64,000 nt of DNA from Paenibacillus tuaregi (GCF_900086655.1 NZ_LT575476.1:3197869-3261868), one strand, 5' to 3'; shown: positions 1-8,210, counted from the first letter of the stretch. Translations and numbers: made by a program. The notes: generated from the letters alone by a model not told the origin.

Positions 1-302
1 TTACCGGAATCGCCTCCTATATCATTCCCCACTATGAATTAGGGCTGGCCCTTAGGCTGCTAAGATTCCCGCTGCTTATATTGGGAGGAACAACCGGCTT
101 AATAGGTGTATTCATCGGCACCTTTGTCGTATTCGGGCACCTTGTCAGCCTCAAATCGTTCGGCACGCCCTACATGCAGCCGATTGCACCGCTCATCCTA
201 AAGGACTGGAAGGATGTATTCGTTCGTGTGCCTTCCCCAACCATGAAGTCAAGATCGAGTGCTTACACTTCGCGTGATCCAAGGAGACAGAATTCCACAT
301 GA
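1..302 (+). CDS. GerA-type germinant receptor, A subunit (3' end only)
   Basis: This is the C-terminal part (about 98 codons, frame starting at base 3) of a spore germinant receptor A subunit; the rest lies left of the window. What is visible is the end of the membrane region, with a hydrophobic segment (FPLLILGG..IGVFIGTF), and the typical tail with SFGTPYMQP and a final cytoplasmic stretch around DVFVRVP. A subunits sit in the spore inner membrane and work with the B and C subunits to sense germinants. Its stop codon overlaps the next start in an ATGA (299-302), so translation of the C subunit is probably coupled. Assignment rests on the residues seen and on the A-C-D-B gene context. Confidence 0.85.
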   Translation, partial: TGIASYIIPHYELGLALRLLRFPLLILGGTTGLIGVFIGTFVVFGHLVSLKSFGTPYMQPIAPLILKDWKDVFVRVPSPTMKSRSSAYTSRDPRRQNST

Positions 303-1450
303 GTACCGTAAGACGCTTGCTCCTCCTCCTGCCTTTCCTTCTTCTTACCGGCTGCTGGTCCAAGGTGGAGATCGATGAGCAGATCTTTGTCTTTGCCATT
401 TATGTTGATAAAGGGGATAAGCCGGGGACGGTAAAACTTACAATCAGCAGTCCTCTGCCAAACCGGATGATGTCCGGTCAGCAGGCTGGAAGTGGCGGAA
501 GCGGCGGCGGCAAGCCTTATGCGATAATCTCCAAGACAGGAGATACGATTCCGGATGCATTCATGGATTTACAGAAAGATCTGACACGTCGTTTGAACTT
601 TGGGCATACACGTGAAATCATCGTGGGACGGGATTATGCTGAAGAGGGAATCGGAGACTTGCTCGACTGGATCAGGATGGAACCCGCATTTCATATCAGC
701 AGTTTCCTTGGAACAGCCCCCGGAAAGGCACGGGAAGTGGCAGATTTAATCCCTCTGTACGAACAGATGCCTGCCGAGGTGCTCCGTAAAATGAATTTGC
801 AGCATGTAATGTTCAGCACAACCGTGAGAGACTGTTTAATTGCGAATAGCTCGAAGGTTGGCTTCGTCACCAATTACATGTTGGTTGGTACTCAACCCAC
901 ACCAAGTGAGAACGGGAAATCAGAGGAATGGGTGGGGATCCGAGGCGCGGCCCTTTATCAACACGACAAGTTTAAAGGCACACTTGAAGCTGAAGAAGCC
1001 CGGGCCCTAGCCTGGGCTACCGGCAGGCTCGACAGGCTGGCCTATACGGTCTATTGGGACAAGGGGGATAGCCGGGCAAGCGTGCTGTTTACTGATCTTA
1101 AGGCAACAAAAAAAGTAACTTTATCCGATGGAACTCCAAGATATACGATTACGCTTACGGGATTTGGGGATCTCCTTTATAAGAAAGATTCTAAACAGCG
1201 AGACGAAACAGAACTGAACTCCATTATCACAACTCAGCTAAATGCAAAAGTAAAACTAGATTTAGAACGGGCGCTTCATCAGACCCGGCAATTGGGTTCG
1301 GATGCACTGGGTCTGGGCTTATTGCTCGAATGGAAGTATCCCGGTCTATGGGAACGGATACGGGAGGATTGGACGGATTATTACAAGGATAAGGTGGAGA
1401 TCGAGGTCAAGACTACAATGAATGTTAGATACTTGACCAATAAGCCATAA
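299..1450 (+). CDS. Ger(x)C family germinant receptor C subunit, lipoprotein
   Basis: A 383-residue lipoprotein of the GerAC family. It begins with a basic, leucine-rich signal peptide and a lipobox LTGC with Cys19 as the lipidated residue, followed by the family hallmark W-S-K-x-E-I-D-E. The length is normal for C subunits. In the family, this protein is anchored on the outer face of the spore inner membrane and is needed for germinant response. The start overlaps the stop of the A subunit by four bases (ATGA). No truncation is visible. The order A, C, small gene, B differs from the textbook A-B-C order but occurs in Paenibacillaceae. The germinant cannot be deduced from the sequence. Confidence 0.93.
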   Translation: MSTVRRLLLLLPFLLLTGCWSKVEIDEQIFVFAIYVDKGDKPGTVKLTISSPLPNRMMSGQQAGSGGSGGGKPYAIISKTGDTIPDAFMDLQKDLTRRLNFGHTREIIVGRDYAEEGIGDLLDWIRMEPAFHISSFLGTAPGKAREVADLIPLYEQMPAEVLRKMNLQHVMFSTTVRDCLIANSSKVGFVTNYMLVGTQPTPSENGKSEEWVGIRGAALYQHDKFKGTLEAEEARALAWATGRLDRLAYTVYWDKGDSRASVLFTDLKATKKVTLSDGTPRYTITLTGFGDLLYKKDSKQRDETELNSIITTQLNAKVKLDLERALHQTRQLGSDALGLGLLLEWKYPGLWERIREDWTDYYKDKVEIEVKTTMNVRYLTNKP

Positions 1451-1492
1451 GGGTTCCCGGCGGACGACATACTATGGAAAGGATGAGACCCT

Positions 1493-1681
1493 ATGCTGGC
1501 CATATTGTTTGCAGGTATCGCAATCTATGAGTGGATTAGGGTCAAGAGCCCAAGCTCACGTGATAAGCGGGTCTTCTGGTGGGTCTTGTCCATCCTGCTT
1601 GTGTGGAACACAGCAGGCAATTTTTTGCCATGGTGGCCTAATCCGAACCGGATTCTCCTGTTTGTTACAGGTTGGTTCTGA
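1493..1681 (+). CDS. small membrane protein of germinant receptor operon (D-subunit-like)
   Basis: A 62-residue protein with two hydrophobic stretches (residues about 1-14 and 27-45) separated by a basic loop (KSPSSRDKR). A good ribosome binding site, AAAGGATGAG, lies at 1478-1487, six bases before the ATG. Small two-helix D proteins are known in GerA-type operons of Bacillus and modulate receptor function. This one lies between the C and B genes, with 42-bp and 40-bp gaps, and fits that description by size, topology and place. Sequence similarity to known D proteins could not be checked. An overlapping ORF at 1509-1718 in another frame has no ribosome binding site and is ignored. Confidence 0.65.
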   Translation: MLAILFAGIAIYEWIRVKSPSSRDKRVFWWVLSILLVWNTAGNFLPWWPNPNRILLFVTGWF

Positions 1682-1721
1682 CTGGAATAAGGCAATTCTC
1701 AGTATGAGGGGGATATGAAAC

Positions 1722-2816
1722 ATGCGTACAACTTCGTTTCAAATGTTTCGGTTCGCAACAATTTATATGCTTACGATCCCACTTGCCTTTATGATTCCGC
1801 CTCTGATTACTACGTCTGGTTATCAAGGATGGATTCCTATATTGATCGGGGGGGCCATCAATATGGTGCTTATATTCTGCACCTACAAATTAGGTCTATT
1901 TACAGGGAGTCAATCCTGGACTGAGGCAGGTGAGAAGATCGCAGGCAAATGGGGGCACCGAATTGTGCTTCTCTTGCTCGTACTTTGGAGCACATATTAT
2001 GTCTCCCTTGATATTGAACAGTTCACTTTATTTTATGGATCTGTCTATATGAGAGAGACCCCGGCTTGGTTCATTAATCTCTTCATCGGGCTGATTACTA
2101 TGATTACAGCAAGATGGGGGTTCTCAACGCTGGTATATATCGGGGATGCCTCCTTTATTATTCTTGTTCTGGCGACTCTATTTATCCTGTACATCCTTGC
2201 CGGAGATGCGGATTATCAAATGCTGAGTGCGCTGCTCACCCATTTTGACACCAAAATTCTTGCTAAAGATGTGATCAATGTAATTTCCTGGATCGGCGAA
2301 TGGTTTGTCTTCCTGTTTATTACCCCCCATCTCGTTTTCAAGAAAACAACACTGCGTAACTTACTACTGGGAAATGTGCTGGTGGTCTCCACCGTTCTGA
2401 TAACTTGGATGCTGGTGCTCCTTAATTTAGGCCCACATTTTGGCAGTATGGTAAAATACCCTGTCCTCGAGCTCATCAGGGGCACCTCCTTTACAGGTCT
2501 GGTGGGCAACGCCGATCCGGTGTTTATCGGCTTATGGGGCACATCCATGATTGTACATGACGCATTATTGCTCTATGTGGGGGCAACCTGCCTGTCACAT
2601 CTGCTTAAATTTAAGGAGAAGGTGCCATTAATCATCATGCTTGCTGGAACCTCAGTGGTGTCAGCCTTCCAATACAACCGGGATATATCTTTGTTCCAGA
2701 GTGACGTTTCACAATTTGGCTACTCCCTTTACTGGGTGGTCATTAACGGGATTCCTATCTACTATGTGCTGCTGGCATTGGTTCGCGGTCAGTTTCGCAA
2801 GAAGAAGACCTCCTAG
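1722..2816 (+). CDS. GerAB/spore germination permease (B subunit)
   Basis: A 364-residue integral membrane protein with about ten hydrophobic helices, characteristic of the endospore germination permease family (an APC-fold relative). It starts RTTSFQMFRFATIYML and has the family-typical GYQGWIPILIGG and EAGEKIAGKWG segments. In the known family the B subunit forms the germinant-binding pocket in the spore inner membrane. The start is supported by GGGGGAT at 1707-1713. It is the last gene of the receptor operon and is followed by a strong hairpin at 2858-2879. No defect is seen. The B subunit sets ligand specificity, but the germinant cannot be predicted here. Confidence 0.93.
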   Translation: MRTTSFQMFRFATIYMLTIPLAFMIPPLITTSGYQGWIPILIGGAINMVLIFCTYKLGLFTGSQSWTEAGEKIAGKWGHRIVLLLLVLWSTYYVSLDIEQFTLFYGSVYMRETPAWFINLFIGLITMITARWGFSTLVYIGDASFIILVLATLFILYILAGDADYQMLSALLTHFDTKILAKDVINVISWIGEWFVFLFITPHLVFKKTTLRNLLLGNVLVVSTVLITWMLVLLNLGPHFGSMVKYPVLELIRGTSFTGLVGNADPVFIGLWGTSMIVHDALLLYVGATCLSHLLKFKEKVPLIIMLAGTSVVSAFQYNRDISLFQSDVSQFGYSLYWVVINGIPIYYVLLALVRGQFRKKKTS

Positions 2817-2857
2817 GATACAAGATGATCATTAGCACCTAGTGAATTCTAATGATA

Positions 2858-2880
2858 AAAGCCGCTCCTCAGCGGCTTTC
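2858..2880. terminator. bidirectional rho-independent terminator
   Basis: AAAGCCGCT (2858-2866), a four-base loop CCTC and AGCGGCTTT (2871-2879) form a perfect nine-pair hairpin, with an A-run on the left and a T-run on the right. It can end both the germinant receptor operon (+) and the VOC gene (-). Confidence 0.85.
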
Positions 2881-2884
2881 ATTG

Positions 2885-3289
2885 TTACTCTTTCGCAACC
2901 ATTAACTTGTTCCCGTCCGGATCTTGAATAACGAACCATTGCTCATACATGATTTCTGTGACCAAGGTGACGTCATTTTCCTGCATGAACTTGTAGGACG
3001 CTTCAAGATCGTCCGTGAGAAACATGAACGCTGGAGTGCTGATGCTCGGTGCACCTCCCTCCTCCGCGCCTCCCCACATCGGCATGGTGTCCAGAATCAG
3101 ACCTGTTCCCTCCATAGGCAGCGGGCACAGGTGTCCAGCGATGATCTCAGCGTCCGCCGGGTTGAAGCCGAGTATCCGGCTGTACCACTCCCTTGCTTGC
3201 CCGATATCCCGAACGGGAAGAAACACGCTTCCAATCTTGTTCTTCAGCGGGCTTTGGCCAACTGATGGGTCATTCAATTTAGAACTCAT
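2885..3289 (-). CDS. VOC family protein (glyoxalase/bleomycin-resistance fold)
   Basis: A small protein of about 134 residues with the vicinal-oxygen-chelate pattern: IGSVFLPVRDIGQAREWYSRILGF at the front and a second half ending QWFVIQDPDGNKLMV. VOC proteins bind metals or small molecules and include glyoxalases, dioxygenases and antibiotic-binding proteins; the substrate cannot be told. I chose the ATG at 3289 because AGAGGGGGAT lies at the right distance in front of it; an in-frame TTG two codons upstream is less likely. The final D-P-D-G-N motif and the length fit single-unit VOC proteins that act as dimers. It stands alone between a terminator and the glycosylase gene. Confidence 0.8.
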   Translation of the reverse strand: MSSKLNDPSVGQSPLKNKIGSVFLPVRDIGQAREWYSRILGFNPADAEIIAGHLCPLPMEGTGLILDTMPMWGGAEEGGAPSISTPAFMFLTDDLEASYKFMQENDVTLVTEIMYEQWFVIQDPDGNKLMVAKE

Positions 3290-3313
3290 TTGCAATCCCC
3301 CTCTTTTATCATA

Positions 3314-3925
3314 TTATTCAAACGAAATCACCCACAAATAAATAGAAGCCACGGACCCCACAGGTGCGTATTTCTCGCGGTAACGATTAAACTGTGCCTT
3401 GTCCAGTTGGTCCAGCTGATACAGCTTCTTCATCCCCCTCCTTATCGCTATGTCTCCCCAGCTGACAACATCCGGGCGCTGAAGGGCGTGCAGCAGCAGC
3501 ATTTCAGCTGTCCACCTGCCTACGCCCGGCAAGCTGGTCAGCCTTGCGATTACCTTCTCATCTGGAAGTGAATGAAGCTCGTCAAGAGAGAACTCCCCCT
3601 GTTCAATAGTCCGGGCAATTTGTCTAATATTAATAGCTTTTCTCCGTGTAATACCGCAGCTCTGGATCTGCTCTGCAGTATACCCAGACAAATTTCCGGA
3701 AGTGATCTCCCCAAGTTCCCTCTGCATGCGGCCCCATACCGTATCCGCCGCCTTGGCCGAGATGAGCTGTCCGATTATGGCATAAACAAGGGCCGAGAAC
3801 ATATCCGGCATGACTTTACGCTCCAATTTCCCAAGCCGCGTAATAGCCTGCCCAAGTATGGGATCAGCTTGAGAGAGATATTCCATCTCTTCTTGCCCGT
3901 ATTCAAATATGTTCGTATGTGACAA
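3314..3925 (-). CDS. DNA-3-methyladenine glycosylase, AlkA-like HhH-GPD family
   Basis: A 203-residue base-excision-repair glycosylase. It carries the helix-hairpin-helix motif LPGVGRWTAEM (about residues 131-141), followed by the GPD-type loop with the catalytic aspartate in W-G-D-I-A-I-R-R-G. Upstream is the family block YAIIGQLISAKAA. This form lacks the N-terminal domain of E. coli AlkA and matches the short bacterial versions. It removes alkylated purines from DNA. The start is a TTG, supported by GGAGGGAGAA seven bases upstream. No partner genes such as ada are adjacent, so it appears to be a housekeeping single gene. Confidence 0.88.
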   Translation of the reverse strand: MSHTNIFEYGQEEMEYLSQADPILGQAITRLGKLERKVMPDMFSALVYAIIGQLISAKAADTVWGRMQRELGEITSGNLSGYTAEQIQSCGITRRKAINIRQIARTIEQGEFSLDELHSLPDEKVIARLTSLPGVGRWTAEMLLLHALQRPDVVSWGDIAIRRGMKKLYQLDQLDKAQFNRYREKYAPVGSVASIYLWVISFE

Positions 3926-4055
3926 GCTTCTCCCTCCATGTTTATTACTGGTTCGTGTTTTTTTGTTATCCTAGTTATAGCACATATTTCTGGATCAAGC
4001 CTTCCCTATCTTGCTGTTTCATTCCTAGAAGACCCGGCACCCTGATTTCCATAAC

Positions 4056-4091
4056 AAAAAAATAACCCCCGGTTCGATTTAACCAAGGGTT
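4056..4091 (-). terminator. rho-independent terminator of the YfcC gene
   Basis: Read on the minus strand, AACCCTTGGTT (4081-4091) pairs with AACCGGGGGTT (4064-4074) around a six-base loop, followed by a run of seven T. Two of the eleven pairs are G-U, so the stem is good only in minus-strand RNA. That fits the gene at 4117-5547. Confidence 0.8.
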
Positions 4092-4116
4092 CTGCCATGT
4101 AATGATTCAAAAAGGA

Positions 4117-5547
4117 TTACATACCTGCATATGCTGATAGAGCAGCAAAAATGGCAGCGATGATCCAGAGGACTGGGAAGAGTTTCATTATTACTTTCAG
4201 CCACTGTCCAAAATTAATCCGTGCAATGGCCAGCCCTGCCAATAGAACTCCGCCCGTTGGCGAAATCAGATTTGTCAGTCCATTCCCGAATTGATACGAC
4301 GTAACTATTGCTTCTCTATTGATGCCTATAAGATCGCCTAATGGAGCGAGTACAGGCATAGTCAATGCTGCTTCTCCCGAAGAAGACGGGACAAAAAAGG
4401 TGATCAGATTATGAACAAGAAGCATGATGGTTGTAAATAAATAGCTGGGCAGTCCTCTCAGCAAGCCGGACAAATAATTCAGAATTGAATCAATGATCAT
4501 TCCATTCTCGGCAATAACGAGGATTCCGCGTGCCAGTCCGATAATGACTGCCGCATATACAAATTCGGAACAGCCTTTAACAAAATTCTCAGCCATTTGT
4601 TTCTGGCTCATTCGCGATACAATTCCAGCGAATAACCCAAGAGCAAGGAACAAGGCACCAATTTCAGTCATATACCAGCCCTTGGCAAGAATACCCCAGA
4701 CAATCAGACCCAACGTGACCACGAAGCCGATAATAATCAGCTTGTCCCGCAACGAGAAGTGAACCTCTTCTCCGGTATCTTCTTTTAGAAAGAGCGGACG
4801 ATTGATAAGGTCATTATTAAATACAATCGACTTCTCAGGATGTTTCTTTACCCGGTGTGCATACCACATCGTAAACCCGATCGATACACCCGTGAATACC
4901 AGCCATTCAATCGAACGCAGCCATAATTGCGGATTGCCCTGAATGCCGGATACCCCTTGAGCGATTAGCACAGAGAATGGATTCGTGGTAGAACCGACAT
5001 ATCCAATTTGAGTCCCCAAAAACAAGATGAGAATTGCGGTCAGAGAATCGAAGCCTAATGCAAACATCAGCGATATAAAGATGGTGTATAACGGTATGAT
5101 TTCTTCACTCATCCCAAAGGTTGAGCCGCCTAGGCTGAATATCACCATAGAAATTGGAATGACAAGAATTCCTCTATTCTTCAATCGTCGGGCGAGGGCA
5201 AGCAGCGCCCTGTCAATTGCTCCGGTGTTCAGGATAATTCCAAAGGCTCCGCCCACGATAAGGACAAAAGACACCACATCGACAGCATTAATGACCCCCT
5301 GCATCGGAGCGCTGAGTATTTGGGGGATTCCCTGTTTTAAATCTCCAGCCTCACCGCTTTTCGGAACGGTATGATAGGTGCCGGGAACAATTACGGTTTT
5401 GGTAATGCCGTTTACGGTTGTCTCTTCCCGCTTGAACTGGCCGCTTGGGATAATCCACGTTAATGCTGCCATGAGAATAATAATAAAGAAGATGAGGGTG
5501 TAGCTATGAGGTAAAGCCCATTTTTTCTTCTTATTTGTCGCTTCCAT
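4117..5547 (-). CDS. YfcC family / DcuC-type carrier, likely dicarboxylate or amino-acid exchanger
   Basis: A 476-residue membrane protein with about eleven to twelve helices. It belongs to the YfcC branch of the anaerobic C4-dicarboxylate carrier superfamily (DcuC fold). Characteristic pieces are an N-terminal LTWIIPSGQF, the GGAFGIILNTGAID block, GGSTFGMSEE, and NPFSVLIAQG. Known YfcC-like carriers move organic acids, arginine/ornithine or dipeptide-like compounds; the substrate is not evident. It lies downstream of the amidohydrolase with an 85-bp gap. That gap contains a partial copy of the palindrome found in front of the frl-like genes, so it may take up a substrate for that pathway. 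Intact, with an ATG start and GAGGG before it. Confidence 0.85.
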   Translation of the reverse strand: MEATNKKKKWALPHSYTLIFFIIILMAALTWIIPSGQFKREETTVNGITKTVIVPGTYHTVPKSGEAGDLKQGIPQILSAPMQGVINAVDVVSFVLIVGGAFGIILNTGAIDRALLALARRLKNRGILVIPISMVIFSLGGSTFGMSEEIIPLYTIFISLMFALGFDSLTAILILFLGTQIGYVGSTTNPFSVLIAQGVSGIQGNPQLWLRSIEWLVFTGVSIGFTMWYAHRVKKHPEKSIVFNNDLINRPLFLKEDTGEEVHFSLRDKLIIIGFVVTLGLIVWGILAKGWYMTEIGALFLALGLFAGIVSRMSQKQMAENFVKGCSEFVYAAVIIGLARGILVIAENGMIIDSILNYLSGLLRGLPSYLFTTIMLLVHNLITFFVPSSSGEAALTMPVLAPLGDLIGINREAIVTSYQFGNGLTNLISPTGGVLLAGLAIARINFGQWLKVIMKLFPVLWIIAAIFAALSAYAGM

Positions 5548-5570
5548 TGAAGAATCCCTCGTTCCAGAGT

Positions 5571-5582
5571 AATATCGTTATA
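5571..5582. promoter_or_regulatory. imperfect copy of the TATAACGTTATA operator
   Basis: AATATCGTTATA keeps the right half and the centre of the palindrome seen at 7383, 8199 and 10107, with two mismatches in the left half. It lies 24 bp before the YfcC start. It may be a weak site for the GntR regulator, inferred from similarity only. Confidence 0.4.
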
Positions 5583-5632
5583 GAACGTCTTACTTATAAT
5601 GGTCTAGTTCTCCTTCCAACCACCTGTCATCA

Positions 5633-7201
5633 TTACCCCGACGTTCTGTCATGTACGATTTTTCCATTTGCAATTGTAAGCGCAGCTTTTGCTTCCCTAA
5701 TCTGCTCTGGTTTTGTCGTGAACAGATTCCGGTCAAAAACTGCAATATCCGCATATTTGCCTGGCTTCAGTGTGCCCACTTTATGTTCCATAAAGGCGTG
5801 CTTCGCTCCATGGATTGTCCAGGCTTTTAACACCTCAGCCAAGGGCAGTCCCTTCTCAGGATACCAATCCGTACTTGCTGAACCCTCAGGAAACCGCCTA
5901 ACCGTTGCGGCAAAGATAGAATCTGGCACACTCGTCATAAACAGGGGGAGGTCAGTGCCAATGGTTATAGTCACTCCGGAATCCAGCATAGTGCGATAAT
6001 CATAGAATTTGGATGCATTCTCCTCCCCTGCGACTTCAGCCATGTAGGATTCTTCGCGGGATGGGTTAAGGAGCAGAATTTGAGCATAGATTTCAGCGAA
6101 AATTCCGTTGGATGCCATCCTTTTCAGATCATCAGGATGTGGATACTCCAGATCACTTATGGAATGCCGAGCATCCCGTTCTCCGTGAACTTGTCTGCAT
6201 TTCTCCAGAATGTCTACAGCTTTGCGGATTGCTGCGTCACCTTCAGCAGTCAGACAACACTTCAATCCAGCCTGGTCAGCACGCAGAACAGCTTCTTCGA
6301 TAGCTGCGTAATCCACCGGCCTCAGATTGGTGACGCCTGGCATGTCCGCATAAGGCTCCAGCATGTCCGCTGTGTGATCGGCCACTACGCCATCCAGCAT
6401 GATTTTGTAACCTTGAAACCTGAGACGGTCACTGGAATAGAGCTCCTTATATTTCAGACCGGTCACTGCATCTAGCTCATCAAGCACTGGTTCTAGTGAG
6501 AAATGAACCCGTAGCGGCAGCCGCCCTTCCTCTTCGAGTGAGGACAGAACCTGCAGCATGCCACTGTAATCATCAAATCCAATGTCTTTAATGGAGGTAA
6601 CCCCCCGCTCCGCCAGCACACTGCAAAAATCAAGGAATTCCCTCTTAACCGTGTCTGTATCTCCCAGCATTTCTTTCAGTAGATGGGCTCTTGCCTCAGC
6701 ACTGCATTCTCCAGGTTGGAACTGGTACTTATCTATAGCCAACTGGTTCATCCAGCACCAGTTCTTACTTCGGTTAATGGCAATAACCGCACGATCCAGA
6801 AAGGCCGTATCCAACATGGATTGATCAGGAAGCTCCCCCCATGTTTTGAGGTCCCAACCGTAAGCGTATACATTTTCTCCAAGGGGGAGAGTGCTTGAGT
6901 ATTTAACCATTAAATCTAAAGCTTCAGAAGCAGATTGAGTATTGGAAAGATCAACCCCCCGGTGCATCGACATATAACCCGTAAAGAACACGTGGTTATC
7001 ATGGATTCCCGGCATTACCAATTGATCCCCAAGCAGAAACACTTTAGTATCAGGTCCGATCCATTCCCTCTCTTGCCCCGGCTGGCCCACAGCAACAATA
7101 TGGTCATTCTTAACTGCAACATATCCCTCTATAGGGACATCACCATCTCCGGTAAATATAGCCTTGGATACAAGAACAAGATCTGCTGCGTTCTTAACCA
7201 T
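5633..7201 (-). CDS. amidohydrolase family 3 (YtcJ-like) protein with missing metal ligands
   Basis: A 522-residue member of the YtcJ-like amidohydrolase family by overall layout. The N-terminal beta-sandwich has LVSKAIFTGDG, the metal-loop region is at 64-72, the lysine region is K266, an aspartate is at 417 (IGTD), and the C-terminal VGTLKPGKYADIAV is present. Several usual ligands look absent. The HxH motif reads HVF (70-72), the usual HAIGD reads TAEGD (318-322), and the usual IEH reads ISD (348-350). It may use a different metal arrangement, or be a deviant subgroup. A strong AAGGAGG precedes the ATG. An operator-like palindrome (7383-7394) and an unusual inverted repeat (7266-7348) lie upstream. 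Substrate unknown; N-acyl or N-glycosyl amino acids would fit the neighbours. Confidence 0.82.
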   Translation of the reverse strand: MVKNAADLVLVSKAIFTGDGDVPIEGYVAVKNDHIVAVGQPGQEREWIGPDTKVFLLGDQLVMPGIHDNHVFFTGYMSMHRGVDLSNTQSASEALDLMVKYSSTLPLGENVYAYGWDLKTWGELPDQSMLDTAFLDRAVIAINRSKNWCWMNQLAIDKYQFQPGECSAEARAHLLKEMLGDTDTVKREFLDFCSVLAERGVTSIKDIGFDDYSGMLQVLSSLEEEGRLPLRVHFSLEPVLDELDAVTGLKYKELYSSDRLRFQGYKIMLDGVVADHTADMLEPYADMPGVTNLRPVDYAAIEEAVLRADQAGLKCCLTAEGDAAIRKAVDILEKCRQVHGERDARHSISDLEYPHPDDLKRMASNGIFAEIYAQILLLNPSREESYMAEVAGEENASKFYDYRTMLDSGVTITIGTDLPLFMTSVPDSIFAATVRRFPEGSASTDWYPEKGLPLAEVLKAWTIHGAKHAFMEHKVGTLKPGKYADIAVFDRNLFTTKPEQIREAKAALTIANGKIVHDRTSG

Positions 7202-7265
7202 AAGCCATGCCTCCTTCTCTGATTGAGAACCTATTACCTAAATGCCAAATTTAGGAATTAGCCAT

Positions 7266-7348
7266 TATATAAAATGAACTTATGAAGGTTACCCTTTTAG
7301 GGCGCTGCGATGCCGAGTGTTCTTACGACCTAAAGTTCATTTTATATA
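7266..7348. repeat. 83-bp element with perfect 16-bp terminal inverted repeats (MITE-like)
   Basis: TATATAAAATGAACTT (7266-7281) is repeated exactly as its reverse complement at 7333-7348, enclosing 51 bp of higher GC. The structure resembles a miniature inverted-repeat element or a genome-wide palindromic repeat. It sits in the upstream region of the amidohydrolase gene, 65 bp before its start. I found no second copy in this window. Confidence 0.6.
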
Positions 7349-7362
7349 TCTGAAAAAAAAGC

Positions 7363-7461
7363 CGTTCTAATCCATGACGTATCATAACGTTATGTTATAG
7401 GGAATACAGACTGCTCCCCTATGTATAGAAGCAGTAACCATATCCACCACCAAAGAACGGC
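7363..7461 (-). terminator. probable terminator of the GntR gene with long interior
   Basis: On the minus strand, AGCCGTTCT (7454-7462) can pair with AGAACGGCT ending in a run of eight T (7363-7379). The arms are about 75 bases apart. The interior holds a second hairpin (ACTGCT/AGCAGT around 7410-7434) and the palindrome CATAACGTTATG, so operator and terminator are interleaved. Confidence 0.45.
7383..7394. promoter_or_regulatory. GntR-type operator palindrome CATAACGTTATG
   Basis: A perfect 12-bp palindrome with the same core (ATAACGTTAT) as the sites at 8199-8210 and 10107-10120. It lies 182 bp upstream of the amidohydrolase start, after the GntR gene. It is proposed as a binding site for the regulator at 7466-8179. 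Confidence 0.6.
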
Positions 7462-7465
7462 TCCA

Positions 7466-8179
7466 TTAAAGTGTAAATTGATACCGGTCACCGATAATAT
7501 ATTGCTTGCCCACATGAACCGGCTGTCCATTCTGATCATTGATCATCGTGTACATATAAAATAATGGCTTGCCAATTGCCGTATCCAGAAGTTTGGCCTT
7601 CTGTTCATCTGCCAGAACAATTTCAAGTGTTGTCTCGCCAGGCTGGCAAGGATCAATATCGTATTTCTCCCGTAACAATTCGTACAATGAACCCTCCAAG
7701 CTTTCGTTAAGAAGAAATGCAAACCGTTTGTATGGATAGTAGTTATTTTCCAGCATTAGCGGATTGTCTCCTCCGTATCTCTTCCGCTGAATAAAGACTA
7801 CCAGCTCCCCCGGCTCCAAGCCCAACTTATGCAACACATCTGCATCGGGTTTTATAACCTCTTTTTGCGTAACAACACTATGCGATGATATTCCGTTAGC
7901 TGCACATGCCGCCGTAAAACCTATAACATGCTCAATCTTCCGCCCTATCTTCGCCTGATTCACGAAGGTTCCTTTACCCTGCCGTTTCACAAGATACCCT
8001 TCCTGACACAGTTCCTCAACGGCTTTTCTAACGGTAATTCGGCTTACATTAAACCGGTTGCTTAACTCTATTTCTGTCGGAATTTTCTCCCCATGCTTAA
8101 ATTCCTCATTAGTGATCGCCGTATGAATTGCTTTTTTCAGTTGAATATATAATGGTTCAGCTTGCTCTGGATTTAACAT
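7466..8179 (-). CDS. GntR/HutC family transcriptional regulator (UTRA domain)
   Basis: About 237 residues. The N-terminal GntR winged helix starts PLYIQLKKAIHTAI and contains the recognition region LSNRFNVSRITVRKAVEEL. A UTRA ligand-binding domain follows, ending VHVGKQYIIGDRYQF. HutC-type regulators respond to sugars or amino-acid derivatives. I place the start at the ATG 8179 (MLNPEQAEPLY); a longer reading frame to 8272 has no good start. Its own upstream region has the palindrome TATAACGTTATA, so it is probably autoregulated. The same palindrome flanks the frlB-like and amidohydrolase units. By place it is the counterpart of FrlR in B. subtilis, but the ligand is not shown. Confidence 0.88.
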   Translation of the reverse strand: MLNPEQAEPLYIQLKKAIHTAITNEEFKHGEKIPTEIELSNRFNVSRITVRKAVEELCQEGYLVKRQGKGTFVNQAKIGRKIEHVIGFTAACAANGISSHSVVTQKEVIKPDADVLHKLGLEPGELVVFIQRKRYGGDNPLMLENNYYPYKRFAFLLNESLEGSLYELLREKYDIDPCQPGETTLEIVLADEQKAKLLDTAIGKPLFYMYTMINDQNGQPVHVGKQYIIGDRYQFTL

Positions 8180-8198
8180 ATTAACCCTCGCCTGTTCG

Positions 8199-8210
8199 TA
8201 TAACGTTATA
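8199..8210. promoter_or_regulatory. operator palindrome TATAACGTTATA before the GntR gene
   Basis: A perfect 12-bp palindrome 20 bp upstream of the chosen GntR start. It is identical in core to the copies at 7383-7394 and 10107-10120. The spacing suggests autoregulation. Confidence 0.65.
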
